Assembly (NCBI GenBank): GCA_964017235.1
Contig: OZ024929.1
Span: 67,985,603-68,049,602 of the forward strand
Origin: Sabellastarte sp. h YS-2021
Taxonomy: Eukaryota > Annelida > Polychaeta > Sabellida > Sabellidae
DNA: 64,000 nucleotides
Direction of reading: 5' to 3'
The translations under genes and the position numbers were made by a program. Shown piece after piece: positions 11,987 through 23,000 of the stretch. Every line of letters begins with the position of its first letter. Within the stretch, counting starts at the first letter, position 1. The notes beneath the pieces were generated by a model. It worked only from the letters and a program-made list of their open reading frames with translations, had not been told where the DNA came from and did not search any database.

Positions 11987-12714
11987 TTAAAAAGAAGGAA
12001 AACCAGTTAAGGTCTTTAAAAACTCCTTAGATAAGAATATAGTATCACTATTGGTATTATCACTAAGCAAAGTGAGCATATGGTTGAGAAACACGCTAAC
12101 TGGCATTACACACTTATATATATATACAACAGTGACCCCAGCAAAGACTGAACTTGTCTTGTTGAACAGAACTGTTTTTGCCACTCATGACAAGATTGTA
12201 TTTTTTCTTGTAACTTATCTGGGGGTATAGACATGGTTCTATATTCTGTATTAATAAGAATACCTAATCATACAACTGATGTAGATGGTTCAACTAATTT
12301 CTTATGATTAATCTTCAAACCTAACTGGTCCAATAGATCAGATAAGAATGTAAATGACTTGTAAATGTTAGATGGTGAGTCACAATACGATAAATCATCT
12401 ATATAGTTGTATAAGTCAGGAAAACCATTCTTATTCATGATAAATCAGATGCTATCTGTCACCTTTTCAAAGAAAAATGAGCCATGTCTGAACCCAAATG
12501 GGACTGATTGATCAATGTAATAATCCCCCATTTTTAAGCCCAACAAGTCAATATCTCCTGGATCCACTTTAAGTTGTCGAAAAGCACGACCAATATCTAT
12601 TTTATAGATAAGGGAACCAGGTCCTAACTGGAAAATTTTATTCACAATCTGGTCAACAGAGGGGTAAGTCAATGGAAACTTGCTATTTAGATGTAATTTT
12701 TTGGACCCCAGCAT
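11987..12714 (-). pseudogene. reverse transcriptase of DIRS copy 2
   Basis: The 12714-12445 frame has SLIYKIDIGRAFRQLKVDPGD (motif A Asp) and YYIDQSVPFGFRHGS, the FGxRxG/S loop typical of DIRS/Ty3 RTs. The YxDD region is present just downstream in another frame, around 12400-12420 (YNYIDDLS-like on the minus strand). The 12184-11987 frame is the thumb/connection region. Interrupted by frameshifts. Confidence 0.75.
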
Positions 12715-12824
12715 TCACAGAAGCCCCACCAGGCCAACTAAGATCAACTATGGTACGACGCCATTGAGAATCGGGCTTGTCTCTGGTCATAAAAGGATTA
12801 ACATGTAAATTAATAGGTTTACTT

Positions 12825-13091
12825 TTAAATGGGCCTAAAATTGCACCATGCTAAAGCTCCTCTTGCAAATAATGCTTCTTCATAGTCACTATGTTCTTCA
12901 TAGTTCTTAGCCGACTTATGATTATCTTCAAGAGAGACTAAATTCATAGACCTGTCAAAATCCAGAGAAAATTCGAATTCCAGCAAATCCACCAACTGGT
13001 CATCCCAATAGTCCATTAGGAAATGCCTCCAGTTAGCAATATTGAGGTTGGTAGCAACTGGAACCCGATTCTCATATAATTCGGAAGACAT
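12825..13091 (-). pseudogene. pre-RT linker of DIRS copy 2
   Basis: An 88-codon frame with WDDQLVDLLEFEFSLDFDR and DNHKSAKNYEEHSDYEEALF, matching the same region of copy 1. It is a non-enzymatic part of the polyprotein, cut off from RT by a frameshift. Confidence 0.55.
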
Positions 13092-13792
13092 GATTCACGT
13101 ACCCTTTTGTGAAGCAAGAGAGGGTCATAAAAATGAGCCCAGAATACGGAATTGTAAGTTGGTGGACCAGTGTATGTTTGCAGTGGAGTAAGGGATATAG
13201 CTCCAAAGTCTAAACCAAGCTGTGCAGTACATTTGGGCGATGGTTTAAGTATGAATTCATTTACTTTATCAAAAGCTTGAAAAAACTATCAAAATAATTT
13301 TCCTGCTGTAACTGCTCATCCCTAGCTTGTTCATACAATGTACTGCAAGTGTTTTTACTGAAATTCATATTAGGTTTAGCTTAGGTTTATTAGGTTTACC
13401 TTCCTTGCACCTTACAACAACCAGGTGAAAGCGGACTCTGTTTTTTCGCATTACCTGGTGTGTATAATGTCTCCGAGGACTCAAACCTACCATGACAAGG
13501 GACTGGATCCATTATTACATCACCTGACATATGTGTGTCATTGAACTTTTGTACATCAACATTTTGATGTGACTGTTTGTAAAGACATTCTACCTGTGCT
13601 TTGCTATGTTTACTGACTTCAACTTTAGGTTTGACCTTGTGAAGTGTTTGAACTACAGACAGATTTTTGTCTTGGTCATTAAGTTCTTGACTATCAAAAT
13701 GTTCCAGGGGATCAAGCCTATTATAACAAGGAACTGGATCGACTGTGTGACCTCTATATACACTTTTATGTACACAAGGGGACTTACCTTGC

Positions 13793-14644
13793 TCAGGGGG
13801 AGTAGCTAGTTTTCTTAACTACTTGCTGAACTGGGGCTTTTGACATTGTTATGACCTTACTTTTGCCAGTTGCTGGTAAAAGTGAGAAAGTATTTTCATA
13901 TTTACAGGTACAAGTTTTCAGTAAATCATCAAAAGAGCGCCTAGGATCTACAGGCCTAGACATATTGCTCATAGCTAGCCAATGTTTCCATATATGGGAT
14001 GGAGCACCATTTTGAGACACAGTACCTCTATCTCTACAATTTACAATTCTAGAACTATAAGGATGAGAACCTGAAACAGTAGAAAACTCTTCCTTACCCT
14101 GGGTAGGGCCTTTGTCACCAAAGGCCATACCCAGGCTTATTTGTTTTTCTCCACAGCATTGTGAGTACTGGATTTGCCCTCATGAGCAAAGCAAGTACTG
14201 GAAATGTGCTTATAGTAAACACCTCTGGTCTCATGATGCTTTTGATATGAGCAGGAGCCATCATTGTAATACACACAGGGCATACTTTTGATGACCTTGG
14301 CTTGAGTTTGACTTTGAAATTTCTTACTTTTTGAACATGGAGCCGAAGATTGGTAACCAGTTCTATGTCTTTGGCCATTAGCACGCCTAACTCTGTCTAT
14401 TTTTTTCAGTATCTGACCAACTGGTTATCTCCCCCTGCTCCATCCGACATAACAGAACGGCATGGCTAGCCTTAGCTGATTGCCAAGAAAAATCATTGAT
14501 GTCATCTAACAATGCCACCAAATAATCAAGCATACAATCTTTTGTTTTGTCACATTTTTCTTCTTTCATAATTCTACAGAACCCAGCCATCCATTGTGTT
14601 ATGTTCAACTGATTGTAAGCTACTCTTTTTTTATTCTCTCCCAA
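13793..14644 (-). pseudogene. gag-like segments of DIRS copy 2
   Basis: Three consecutive minus-strand frames (14644-14387, 14384-14115, 14128-13793). The first holds DFSWQSAKASHAVLLCRMEQG, shared with copy 1. The middle one is basic. The last has a C..C motif (KTCTCKYEN) in a Ser-rich background. They lie upstream of RT, so they are the C-terminal half of the gag-like product, broken by two frameshifts. Confidence 0.55.
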
Positions 14645-14690
14645 AACATATTAATGTGGCCATTTGACACGTTATTTATTTATTTGTGGT

Positions 14691-15050
14691 CTTATGTAGA
14701 CGGGAGCCAGCCATCCTTTAACAATAAAGGGACTGGTATCGGCCACGATGGCCTTGAAGACATCATGCCAGCTGTCATTATCGGGATATCTCGATCATTA
14801 TTTTAATTACGTATATGCTTTTTGTATGTATTTACAACATTTTACACATTTATTATTGAAATTATAACATCAAATATTGTGAATTAAACTTAAAAATATT
14901 TTAGAATGACAATAATCTTTAGAAGCAAAACATCTTTTGGGTGATAATAGAAGATTGACAGTACTTAAACTAACTACGGAAGCGTTGTACCCAAGATGGT
15001 GGGCGATACCTGACCCTATATTCCAGAGTAGGGTCAGCGGAAACCAGACT
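14691..15050. mobile_element. non-autonomous TIR element, family A copy 1
   Basis: A 360-bp element with inverted ends. The left end is CGGGAGCCAGCC..AAGGGACTGGTATCGGCC and the right end GGGCGATACCTGACCC..GGAAACCAGACT. The internal AT-rich core (ATCTCGATCATTATTTTAATTA, TTTTGGGTGATAATAGAAGA) is shared with copies at 39871-42198 and 42199-47505. No transposase is seen. It is inserted in the gag region of DIRS copy 2. Confidence 0.75.
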
Positions 15051-15052
15051 AG

Positions 15053-15270
15053 GTCTTACGTCGCTTTCAACACTGTACAGGTTATATCACGACGGGTAGT
15101 TGGAAGGGCAGAGGAAACCAGTACATACAGTTTCTCAGGGTTCTGTACTGTAAACTGCCAACCAACAGTAAGTAACTACCAGCTTTCCCAACTGAGGCCA
15201 TGCCGGGAACCGAACCCAGACCTCAGAGGTGGGAGGCGAGAGTGTTACAACTCTGCCACTGTGGCCCCTA
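15053..15270 (-). mobile_element. tRNA-derived SINE, family B
   Basis: On the minus strand it starts with a tRNA-like head (GGGGCCACAGTGGCAGAGTT.. as A box, GGTTCGGTTCCCGGC as B box), then a body ending at AGCGACGTAAGACC. The same body occurs at 44581-44775, 51497-51715 and 58592-58822. It abuts the end of the family A element. Confidence 0.8.
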
Positions 15271-15702
15271 TGACGCATTGTAAAGACATTCTACCTGTGC
15301 TTTGCTATTTTTACTGACTTCAACTTTAGGTTTGATCTTTTGAAGCTGATTGTAAGTAGCTACTTGATCTATGTTATTCCCTGCCAAGACATATTCATGT
15401 GGCCATTTGTACGGCTGCACACATCAACATCCCCCCTAAGGGACTTAATTCTTGTTTCAGTAACTTTTTATGTAAACCATATAGCTGTCTTATGCGCTCC
15501 TCGACCTGCTGTTGAATAAACTTATCTTGTCTGATAGATATCGGATCCGGCAAATTAACATCCGAATTTTTGACAGAACTGTCAACAGAAGGTTTAAGAT
15601 TTCAATCAGCTGTTTTCTGACATTTCTTTCCCCTAGGGGTTGCATGTAGCGTACTAACATGAGCAGAGGAAGTAGTATTTTCTATGGCATCTAAACGCCT
15701 AG

Positions 15703-16051
15703 TTATTGCATCAAGCTGATATAAGACTCTGTCATTAATGAATGTCTGATCCGACATATCAGGCCCTTGTTTTGATTGAAATACCTCTCCGATGATTTGG
15801 CTTTAAATCTTGGTCTGTGAATCAGTATCAGAACCGTTGGTACTCTTCTGAAAAACCGTACCCCGGTCTGTACTGGAAGTATCAGTGTCACTACTTTTCA
15901 AACTAGAAAATACTTGACCTGCACTCGGCTCTGAAGAGAATTCATTCAAAAAAGTACAGTCCTCCTCACCTTGCAATTTAATAGGTATCTCAGCTCGATT
16001 CCGCAAATTATAAGAGTTACCTGCCTGCCTCTGCTTACGTTTTGCTGCCAT
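15703..16051 (-). pseudogene. N-terminal gag-like frame of DIRS copy 2
   Basis: The 16051-15803 frame opens with a basic stretch (MAAKRKQRQAGNSYNLRNRAE) followed by a Ser/Thr/Asp-rich tail. The next frame (15891-15703) continues it after a frameshift. Position and composition fit the start of DIRS ORF1. No domain beyond that is recognised. Confidence 0.45.
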
Positions 16052-16169
16052 GCTGTATTCTTGGGTCGGAGTGAAGTTGCAGTAAAATTTTTAATCTATA
16101 AAAACATTAAAATCTAAGACAAAAATAAGGCAAAATAACTATTTGGAAATCTCTTATTCTATCTTAAAT

Positions 16170-17036
16170 TTTACATTTGTATATGTCCTTCCACTATATG
16201 AAACACTACTAATAGATCTAGAAAAATTGTTGTTTGACTTTGTATGGAATAAGGTTGAACATCTGGTCAGAGCAAACTCTGTTTCAGTCCTATGATATGG
16301 AGGGATTAAAAATGTAATCGATAAATAAGATGGTTAAAACTGCCAAGATAATGTGGGATAGAAGGTTTTGAGATGGAATAAGTGCAAAATGGAAATTTCT
16401 TTCTGGGCATCCATAATGTTTTAAATAAGAACAACTGTTGTTTAAAACTATTTTGAACATTATAAAGCTAACCCCACAAACTTCTTTTTTTCAAACCTTC
16501 TGACCATCTGGTTCAACTTTGTAATTGTTGAACCAATGTCATTTGAAGAGCTTTTAAAAGAAAACATTTTTCACAATGACCTAATTACCAAAGGTAATAG
16601 AACTATTGATTCTAAGTATTCTGACTGGCAGCACAGGGGCATACTTAAAGTTTATGATGTTTTGAAACATGATCGCGAGGTCCTCAGTGGCCTAGTGGTT
16701 AGCAAGTTTGGCATCTAATCACAGGCTGTCACCTCTGTGGGTTCGAGTCCCACAAGTGGCAATTCTGAGGACCTGTCCCAATATGACCCTGGCTGTTGAA
16801 CGGGACGTAAAAACCCCAACTTTAACATGAAACATGATCGCTCATTCAAGAGCTATTTAAAATTGGAAACTATTTACAACATAAATATACCAAACATGAA
16901 ATACAATAAAATTAATAGTTCATTGAAATCCAAAATAGGAAATTCCCCATCAAGTAATAATAATTCACTAGAACCATGTATCCCACAGTTATATTTAAAC
17001 AATATTGCCAAGGTAAATACAAAACAAAATTAACGT
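16170..17036 (+). pseudogene. LINE C-terminal fragment, split by a SINE
   Basis: Plus-strand pieces of the region downstream of RT in L1-type LINEs: LEKLLFDFVWNKVEHLVRAN, then a YGGI-like motif near 16290, then FEELLKENIFHNDLITKGNR and WQHRGILKVYDVL (16536-16660), resuming at 16828 with FKSYLKLETIYNINI. The SINE at 16677-16827 interrupts it with a 14-bp target duplication. Stops and frameshifts are frequent. It could be the 3' half of the same LINE type as 8890-9480. Confidence 0.65.
16677..16827 (+). mobile_element. tRNA-derived SINE, family A, with 14-bp TSD
   Basis: Has an A box (TGGCCTAGTGGTTAGCAAGT) and a B box (GGGTTCGAGTCCC), then a short body ending CGGGACGTAAAAACCCCAAC and a CTTTAA tail. 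It is flanked by the exact duplication TGAAACATGATCGC at 16663-16676 and 16828-16841. The same family interrupts the Polinton polymerase at 22912-23072 and lies at 54750-54893 and about 55428-55566. Confidence 0.92.
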
Positions 17037-17445
17037 ATAAAATTCCAGCAAGTCAAAATAAATGAGTAAAACATTATCTTTTACTGGAAGCAGTACACTG
17101 GTAAAAGATTTACCTTCTACCATTTAAATTGCTAGAAGTCAATTACTAATAACTTTCAGTTTAAAATTATCCACAAAATCTTTAATTATAATTACAATCT
17201 CTTTAATTGGAAAATCCTTGAGTCACCAGAAAGTAGTGTCTCATGTGTGTGGACTAAAATTGATAACATAGAACACTTTATGTATATTACATGTACAGTT
17301 TTACCGTTTTGAAGTACTTTTAGGGTCTATAAACCGCAATAAATATTTCACCTTATTATAAACAGTGTGATACTGATCAGAAAATACTTTATAAAAAGTT
17401 GCAAACAAAACCAAAATGGTTCAGGTTATATCCACCACTTAAACC

Positions 17446-18128
17446 CAGATAACAGTCTGCTGGTGGGCCAACGGTGGGCCACCAGCGGTAAATCTGTTGG
17501 CCCACCGGAGGCTGCCACCGCTGGGCCACCGTATTTTTGTCCGTTGGGCGAACGTTGGCCCACCAGTGGTAATACACTGGTTGAAATTCTGTAATAGAAT
17601 CAGCCAATCAGATTGCAGCCTTTCGTCATATGGCCATTTGTGGATAAGACAAATGATTGACAGGTTTTGGGCAGATCTTAGCTAAGGGAATCAATGATAA
17701 GTCACATGACCAATGATGTCATCAGTTATTCATAAACAATGGTGGATGAGAGTCCTAAAGTGATATTCCATAATTCATTGATAAAATTATAATATGTTCA
17801 ATGACAACTTTTGTATTGTAAATTTGTAATAAAAATATTGTTTGTATGTCTAAAATTGTTAAATAGTGAGCTAAAACTTGTGGGCTCACTGAAATCTCAT
17901 TATTAGACACACACTTATGAATAAATTTTTACTAAGTTTCCAAAAATCCCCTATTATTTATCACCGCCATCTTGAACAAAAAATGCCGTTGGCCCAGCGC
18001 TGGCCCACCAGTGGCAAATTCTACAGACATGAAGATTGGTTGGAAAGCCACCGTTGGCCCAACGTCAGAAATTGGCAAAATCTGCCCACCATACGCTGTT
18101 GGGCCACCGGTGGAATGTTATCTGGGAA
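17446..18128. mobile_element. MITE-like element with GTTGGCCCAC subterminal repeats
   Basis: The ends are inverted: CCCAGATAACAGTCTGCTGG on the left and CCACCGGTGGAATGTTATCTGGG on the right. Both 150-bp ends are packed with degenerate direct and inverted GTTGGGCCACCGGTGGCCCAAC-type motifs, and the centre is AT-rich and non-coding. The target duplication is unclear; TTAA lies just left. A superfamily cannot be named from this copy. Confidence 0.65.
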
Positions 18129-18139
18129 CATGTTTAGAA

Positions 18140-18295
18140 TTGCAGAATATTTGAAATACTTTTCAAAAATTGCCAAACTTAAAGTAAGTATAAATCTTAT
18201 GACTGGTAGTTTAAGGTCACCTTAAGGTAGGGCATTTATGTAGGGCCAGTTATATATATATTTGCAAACTTTGAATGAAACTTGCAGTATACTTC
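18140..18295. repeat. dispersed repeat forming the Polinton's left target
   Basis: Contains TTTAAGGTCACCTTAAGGTAGGGC and TGCAAACTTTGAATGAAACTTG, members of the repeat family also at 8181-8800. The sequence right of the Polinton (39599-39830) is of the same family, so the element inserted into a repeat copy. Confidence 0.65.
18290..18295. repeat. 6-bp target site duplication, left
   Basis: TACTTC directly precedes the first base of the Polinton and is repeated exactly at 39593-39598. Six-base duplications are the norm for Polinton/Maverick integration. Confidence 0.93.
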
Positions 18296-18830
18296 AGTAG
18301 TAATCTAAGTGCCACACCAGTTACACGATCACTATTGGGTATTTGTAAATCAACTGTAAAAGCCTTTTATTGTCAACTACCAAACACACAACTCAAGCAT
18401 ATGATCTCATTAGCCCTAACCCAACCCCTAACCCCAAAAATATTTTGAAAGCAAATAATCTCGAGCCCAACCCCTAACCCCAAAAATATTTTGAAAGCAA
18501 GTAATCTCAACATAATCAGAGAAATGCTATGTAACCCCAACCCCTAACCCCAAAAATATTTTGAAAGCAAATAATCTCAACATAATCAGAGCCCAACCCC
18601 TAACCCCAGAAATATTTTGAAAGCAAATAATCTCAACCAGCTATGTAACCCCAACCCCTAACCCCAAAAATATTTTGAAAGCAAATAATCTCAACATAAT
18701 TAGAGCCCAACCCCTAACCCCAGAAATATTTTGAAAGCAAATAATCTCAACCAGCTATGTAACCCCAACCCCATAACCCCAAAAATATTTTGAAAGCAAA
18801 TAATCTCGACCTAATTAGATACGTAACCCA
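18296..18830. repeat. Polinton left terminal inverted repeat with CCCCTAACCCC array
   Basis: The first about 280 bp match the reverse complement of 39592-39310 almost base for base. From about 18417 the TIR contains tandem units of about 50-60 bp of the form CCAACCCCTAACCCC, AAAATATTTTGAAAGCAAAT, AATCTCAACATAATCAGAG. The left end has more units than the right, so the two TIRs have diverged by unit gain or loss. Weaker similarity to the right side (TAACCCCAGGAATGTAA-type phrases) continues to about 19240. Confidence 0.93.
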
Positions 18831-19500
18831 AACCAAAGGTTTATACCCAACACCTATTTATCTGGGTTTAATTATGACCTAACCCCAAGAATGTAATCCC
18901 AACCCTAACCCCAATATCTATATCTAACCCCTAACTACCCACATATGATTTAACCCCAGGAATCTCTATTTATGTAACCCCAACCCTAATATCTATGTCA
19001 TAAATATCTCTCTAATTAAGACCTAACCCCAGGAATGTAAACCCCCAACCCACATATTTTGGTCAACTAACCAAATAATCACACACTATGACCTAACCAG
19101 AGTTATTTAAACCCTCCCTAACACCAATATTTCCATGAAGTGAGCCAATAATCTGTTAACACCTCTAATAACACTCATACCCTCAACTCTGTGTAACCCC
19201 AATATAATCAACCCTACAAATACTTTTCCATCACCTATCCTCAAGTATGTAAACCCTTGATGTTATTGTAGACCTATCCTCAGGTATGTAAACCTTTAAT
19301 ATTAAATTAACCTCAAGATGCAATAAACTTAATAATATTATCATATAATCAAATGCTTCTCTCGTGTAGGAATAATTACCAAGTGAGTGTATATTTGGGG
19401 GCTCCTCTTTAAACTACTCCAACAATTTACATGTAACATAAACACAAGGGTAATAGGGTACAAAGCATACTTGAGGACTCTCGAAACATCTCTGCGTAAA
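18831..19500. other. subterminal AT-rich region with degenerate TAACCC phrases
   Basis: No gene. Repeated ACCTAACCCCAGGAATGTAA-like phrases thin out rightwards and mirror 38940-39300 on the other side. A plausible reading is old TIR sequence with loss of identity. Confidence 0.6.
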
Positions 19501-19525
19501 TGATGAAGTGGAATTTCTCACTCGC

Positions 19526-19698
19526 TATTTATATGAAATCGCGATGGGATCTAAAACCCGATTTGACCTTCCTTGACCTAATTAACCACCTGACCAATCA
19601 CAGAATTTACAACCTACACATTTGGATCCCATCACGTGACCTAATCAGCTGTTTTCCTTGCGTTATCAAGAGGGCTAACCCTGTTTTTATTATATAAA
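19526..19698. promoter_or_regulatory. two-sided control module M1 (upstream of pPolB)
   Basis: Order of elements: leftward TATA (TATTTATATGA at 19527), GCGATGGGATCTAAA (19541), TTGACCTTCCTTGACCTA (19563), CCAAT (about 19594), GGATCCCATCACGTGACC (19624, E-box CACGTG at 19633-19638), rightward TATATAAA (19691). The right side would drive the polymerase gene whose start is at 20002. The same order occurs in four other intergenic or intronic places in the element. Confidence 0.72.
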
Positions 19699-20001
19699 CA
19701 ACACCAATAAATATCCACACTCAGACTTTAAATGCGCCTCATATGATAACATAAATGATAAATATGTTTATCAATTTGAAAGGTTTGAGGGAGATAAATA
19801 GGCTCGTTCCACATGTACATAACCAGAATCCATGCCCAATCTTGGATGTAATATTATTTTCTGTCGATATAAACTCTCTTAGGAGATTTTGGGTGTGTTT
19901 CATGTATGCTGGATGTTGTTGTTACCACTATCCAAGATACTCTCTTGATATTATGAAAATTTTTTTTCATCATCTTATACAATCTATTAAGAAACGTCGC
20001 C

Positions 20002-23000
20002 ATGGATCCAACCACACCACCAAGGTGTTATAGATGTTGTTATTGTGGATGGGATATGATTACTAATTCAAATCTGCAACATCATCAAAGAGTATGCCTC
20101 CTATCTGACAGAAGATCTCAGGAAATATGTAAAATATGTGCAAAGAAGTTCAACACCTCAGAGGAACTCAGGTTTCATCTGAGGAAATGTGGCAAGTATC
20201 AATGTTTTAACTGTGATATACCTTTTTTGACCACTGTTGCTTTGAATTCTCATATTCATCTAAATCATCGTAATGAAAACCTCAACAATGCCAGGACATA
20301 TGCATGCTCTCTATGTAAGAGAATTTGTACAAGTAGACGAGAGCTCTACCACCATAGAATGAACCAACATGGAGGCAATGATGATGATGATGATGACACT
20401 GATAATGAGGATAATCCAGACTATATACAGAATGAAGAAAACGAAAACATTCGAGAGGTTTATGTAACCAACAGGAATCATATTAAGGATTATCATCATG
20501 AGGGTGATCTGAGGCATGTATATAACTTTTCAACTAACAATCTGAATGATGGTTATGCAGAAATCAGGAGACACTTAAATGACATTTATGATGACCTAAA
20601 TGTGACATATAGAATTAATTTTGCCTTTGGTATGATATTATTCAATAATCAAACAGGGGAATATAGGTATTATATACCATATTTCAACAGTCGAATTCTA
20701 ACATATCCTTTTACAGTATCTAATAGAAATAGTTTACGTCTATTGATGAACAAAATCCTAAGAATAGATATTATTGAACAAGCCAGAGCAGTTAGACCTT
20801 CCACTGCATGGACTCTAGCTTTCATAACCAATGTCCAGTATAATGTATTTTTAACAGATTTTCCACTTGGAGCCAACATCAAACTACCATCCTATGTCTC
20901 CACTAACAGATATTTAAAAAATGTAGTGATGAATCGCAGAAAAAATCAACCATATCAGGATAATTTATGTTTTTTTAGATGTATCAAGTTACATTTTGGG
21001 AATAATAACCGAAAGGTTAAAGACTATTTACGAATGTGGCTGAAATATACAAACAACAGTGATATGGATGAGAGCCAATTTCCAGGAATCAATTTTCAGG
21101 ATATCATAGAGATTGAGAAATGTTATAATATTAAGATTTTGATATACAATCTTAACTCAAATGGAACTGTGAGTTGTGTATACGAAACTATGTCACAAAA
21201 TTCCTCTAAAATGTATCTTAATGTCTACCATAATCATTATAGTTATATTACGAATTTTTCAAAGTATGCAAAAAAATTTCAATGCGAAAAATGCTCTAAA
21301 ATTTTTAAAAAGATATGGCATCTGAAGAGACACACATCACAATGTTATGAAAGAACCAAATATCTATTTCCAGGGGGTTTTCATAAAACACAGCCAACTA
21401 TTTTTGATAAATTAGAATCAGTGGGAATTAATGTTCCACAATCAGAAAAATATTTTCCAAACTTTATTGTATGGGATATGGAGGCTATGTTACAAAAAAT
21501 CCAATCTACCTCTGATTCACAGGATAAGAAGCTGCAATGGTTGACCAAACATGTACCTATCAGCATTAGTATCGCCTCCAATGTCTCTGGCTATGAAGAA
21601 CCTAAATGTATAGTAGATTTAAACGAGGAAAAACTGATTAATAAGATGATGACCTCACTTCAAGATATCAGTAATGCTTGCTATCATACTTTAACAGAAA
21701 AGTATGCATCTTTGATCCAACAATTGGATGAACTAATAGAAAGCTATGAAAGTACACAAAATCAAGATTCAGAAACTGAATCAAACGAATCCTCAAATCA
21801 TATCATAAACCAGAAACATTCCTCAAACCCAATTATAAATTTGAAGAAAGAATTTGACAGATACCTTAGGCAGATACCAGTTTTAGGATTTAATTCTGGG
21901 AAGTATGATTTAAATCTTATAAAGAGGCATATAATGGCATATATTTCGTACACGTATAAACAGAATGAAATATTTACAATAAAAAGGAATAACACCTACA
22001 TCTCTATTGCAGTACCTGAAATGAAATTTTTAGATATTACAAATTATCTAGCTGCAGGTTGTTCATATAGCAAATTTCTTAAAGCATACGGATGTGAAAT
22101 ATCTAAAGGAATTTTTCCCTATGAATGGTTAGATTCACCCTCAAAATTAGATGACCCATACTTACCTCCACCAGAAGCATTTTACTCGAAATTAAGTGGA
22201 ACCAATCCAATACAAACTGACGAAGATTACGATCACCTTAAAGATATTTGGAGTCGTAATAATATGAAGACCTTTAAAGATTATCTGATGTATTATAATA
22301 ATTTAGACACAGGTCCCTTTGTCATTGCCCTTACCAATTTTATAGATATTTATAAGCAAGAGGGTATAGACATTTTTAAAGATTATGTGACACTACCTGG
22401 AGTAGCTAGAAAAATGCTCTATGAATCATCAGGTAGCAAATTTTCATTAATAAATAAAGAAAATGCTGATCTATATTATACCATGAAAAAAAATATTGTA
22501 GGAGGCCCCAGCATAATATTTTCTAGGTATCATGAGAAGGATGTTACAAATATAAAAAATATAGACAATAATCTATGCAAAGCTGTGGTAGGGTACGATT
22601 GTAATGGACTTTATTCATATGCCATTAAACAGAAGATGCCAACAGGTGTATATATTCGAAGATTTGAACACAGCGATTTCAGACCAGAGCTTAGTGAAAA
22701 GTATATAGATTCTTACGTTTGGATGGATTTTCTTATGAAAGATAAGAAAATCAAAATTTTACATAAACTGAATAATTCCAAAGAGATAAGAATTGGTAAT
22801 TATCTAGTGGATGGATTTTGTATTAGAACCAAAACAGTTTATGAGTACAACGGATGTTATTATCACCATTGTCCTCATAATTGTAATATTGCATCTAGAA
22901 TAAAGAGTAAGTCAAAGTCAAAGTCAAAGTTGGGGTTTAACGTCCCGTTCAACAGCCAGGGTCATATTGGGACAGGTCCTCAGCATTGCCACTTGTGGGA

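Larger units (their letters stand above)
10481..16051 (-). mobile_element. decayed DIRS-type retrotransposon, copy 2
   Basis: Minus-strand relic with the same gene order as copy 1. Gag-like pieces lie at 16051-13793, the linker at 13091-12825, RT at 12714-11987 and tyrosine recombinase at 11399-10489. A TIR element (14691-15050) and a tRNA-SINE (15053-15270) lie inside the gag region. They are flanked by diverged duplicates of DIRS sequence (13575-13650 versus 15275-15350, and 14605-14670 versus 15340-15405), so the block has been rearranged as well as invaded. There are many frameshifts. Termini not resolved. Confidence 0.75.

Noticed and set aside
16677-16827. Possible tRNA gene
   Set aside because: A and B boxes are present, but the cloverleaf is not closed, the body continues as a repeat, and it has a target duplication; it is a SINE.
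17367-18225. Gly/Pro/Trp-rich frames on both strands
   Set aside because: They come from the GTTGGCCCACC subterminal repeats of the MITE-like element.
18417-18830. Interstitial telomere
   Set aside because: The CCCCTAACCCC units lie symmetrically within the Polinton TIRs and are mixed with unrelated spacer, so they belong to the element.
19500-19697. 65-codon plus-strand frame
   Set aside because: It lies exactly over control module M1 and has no domain; the same module elsewhere gives no such frame.
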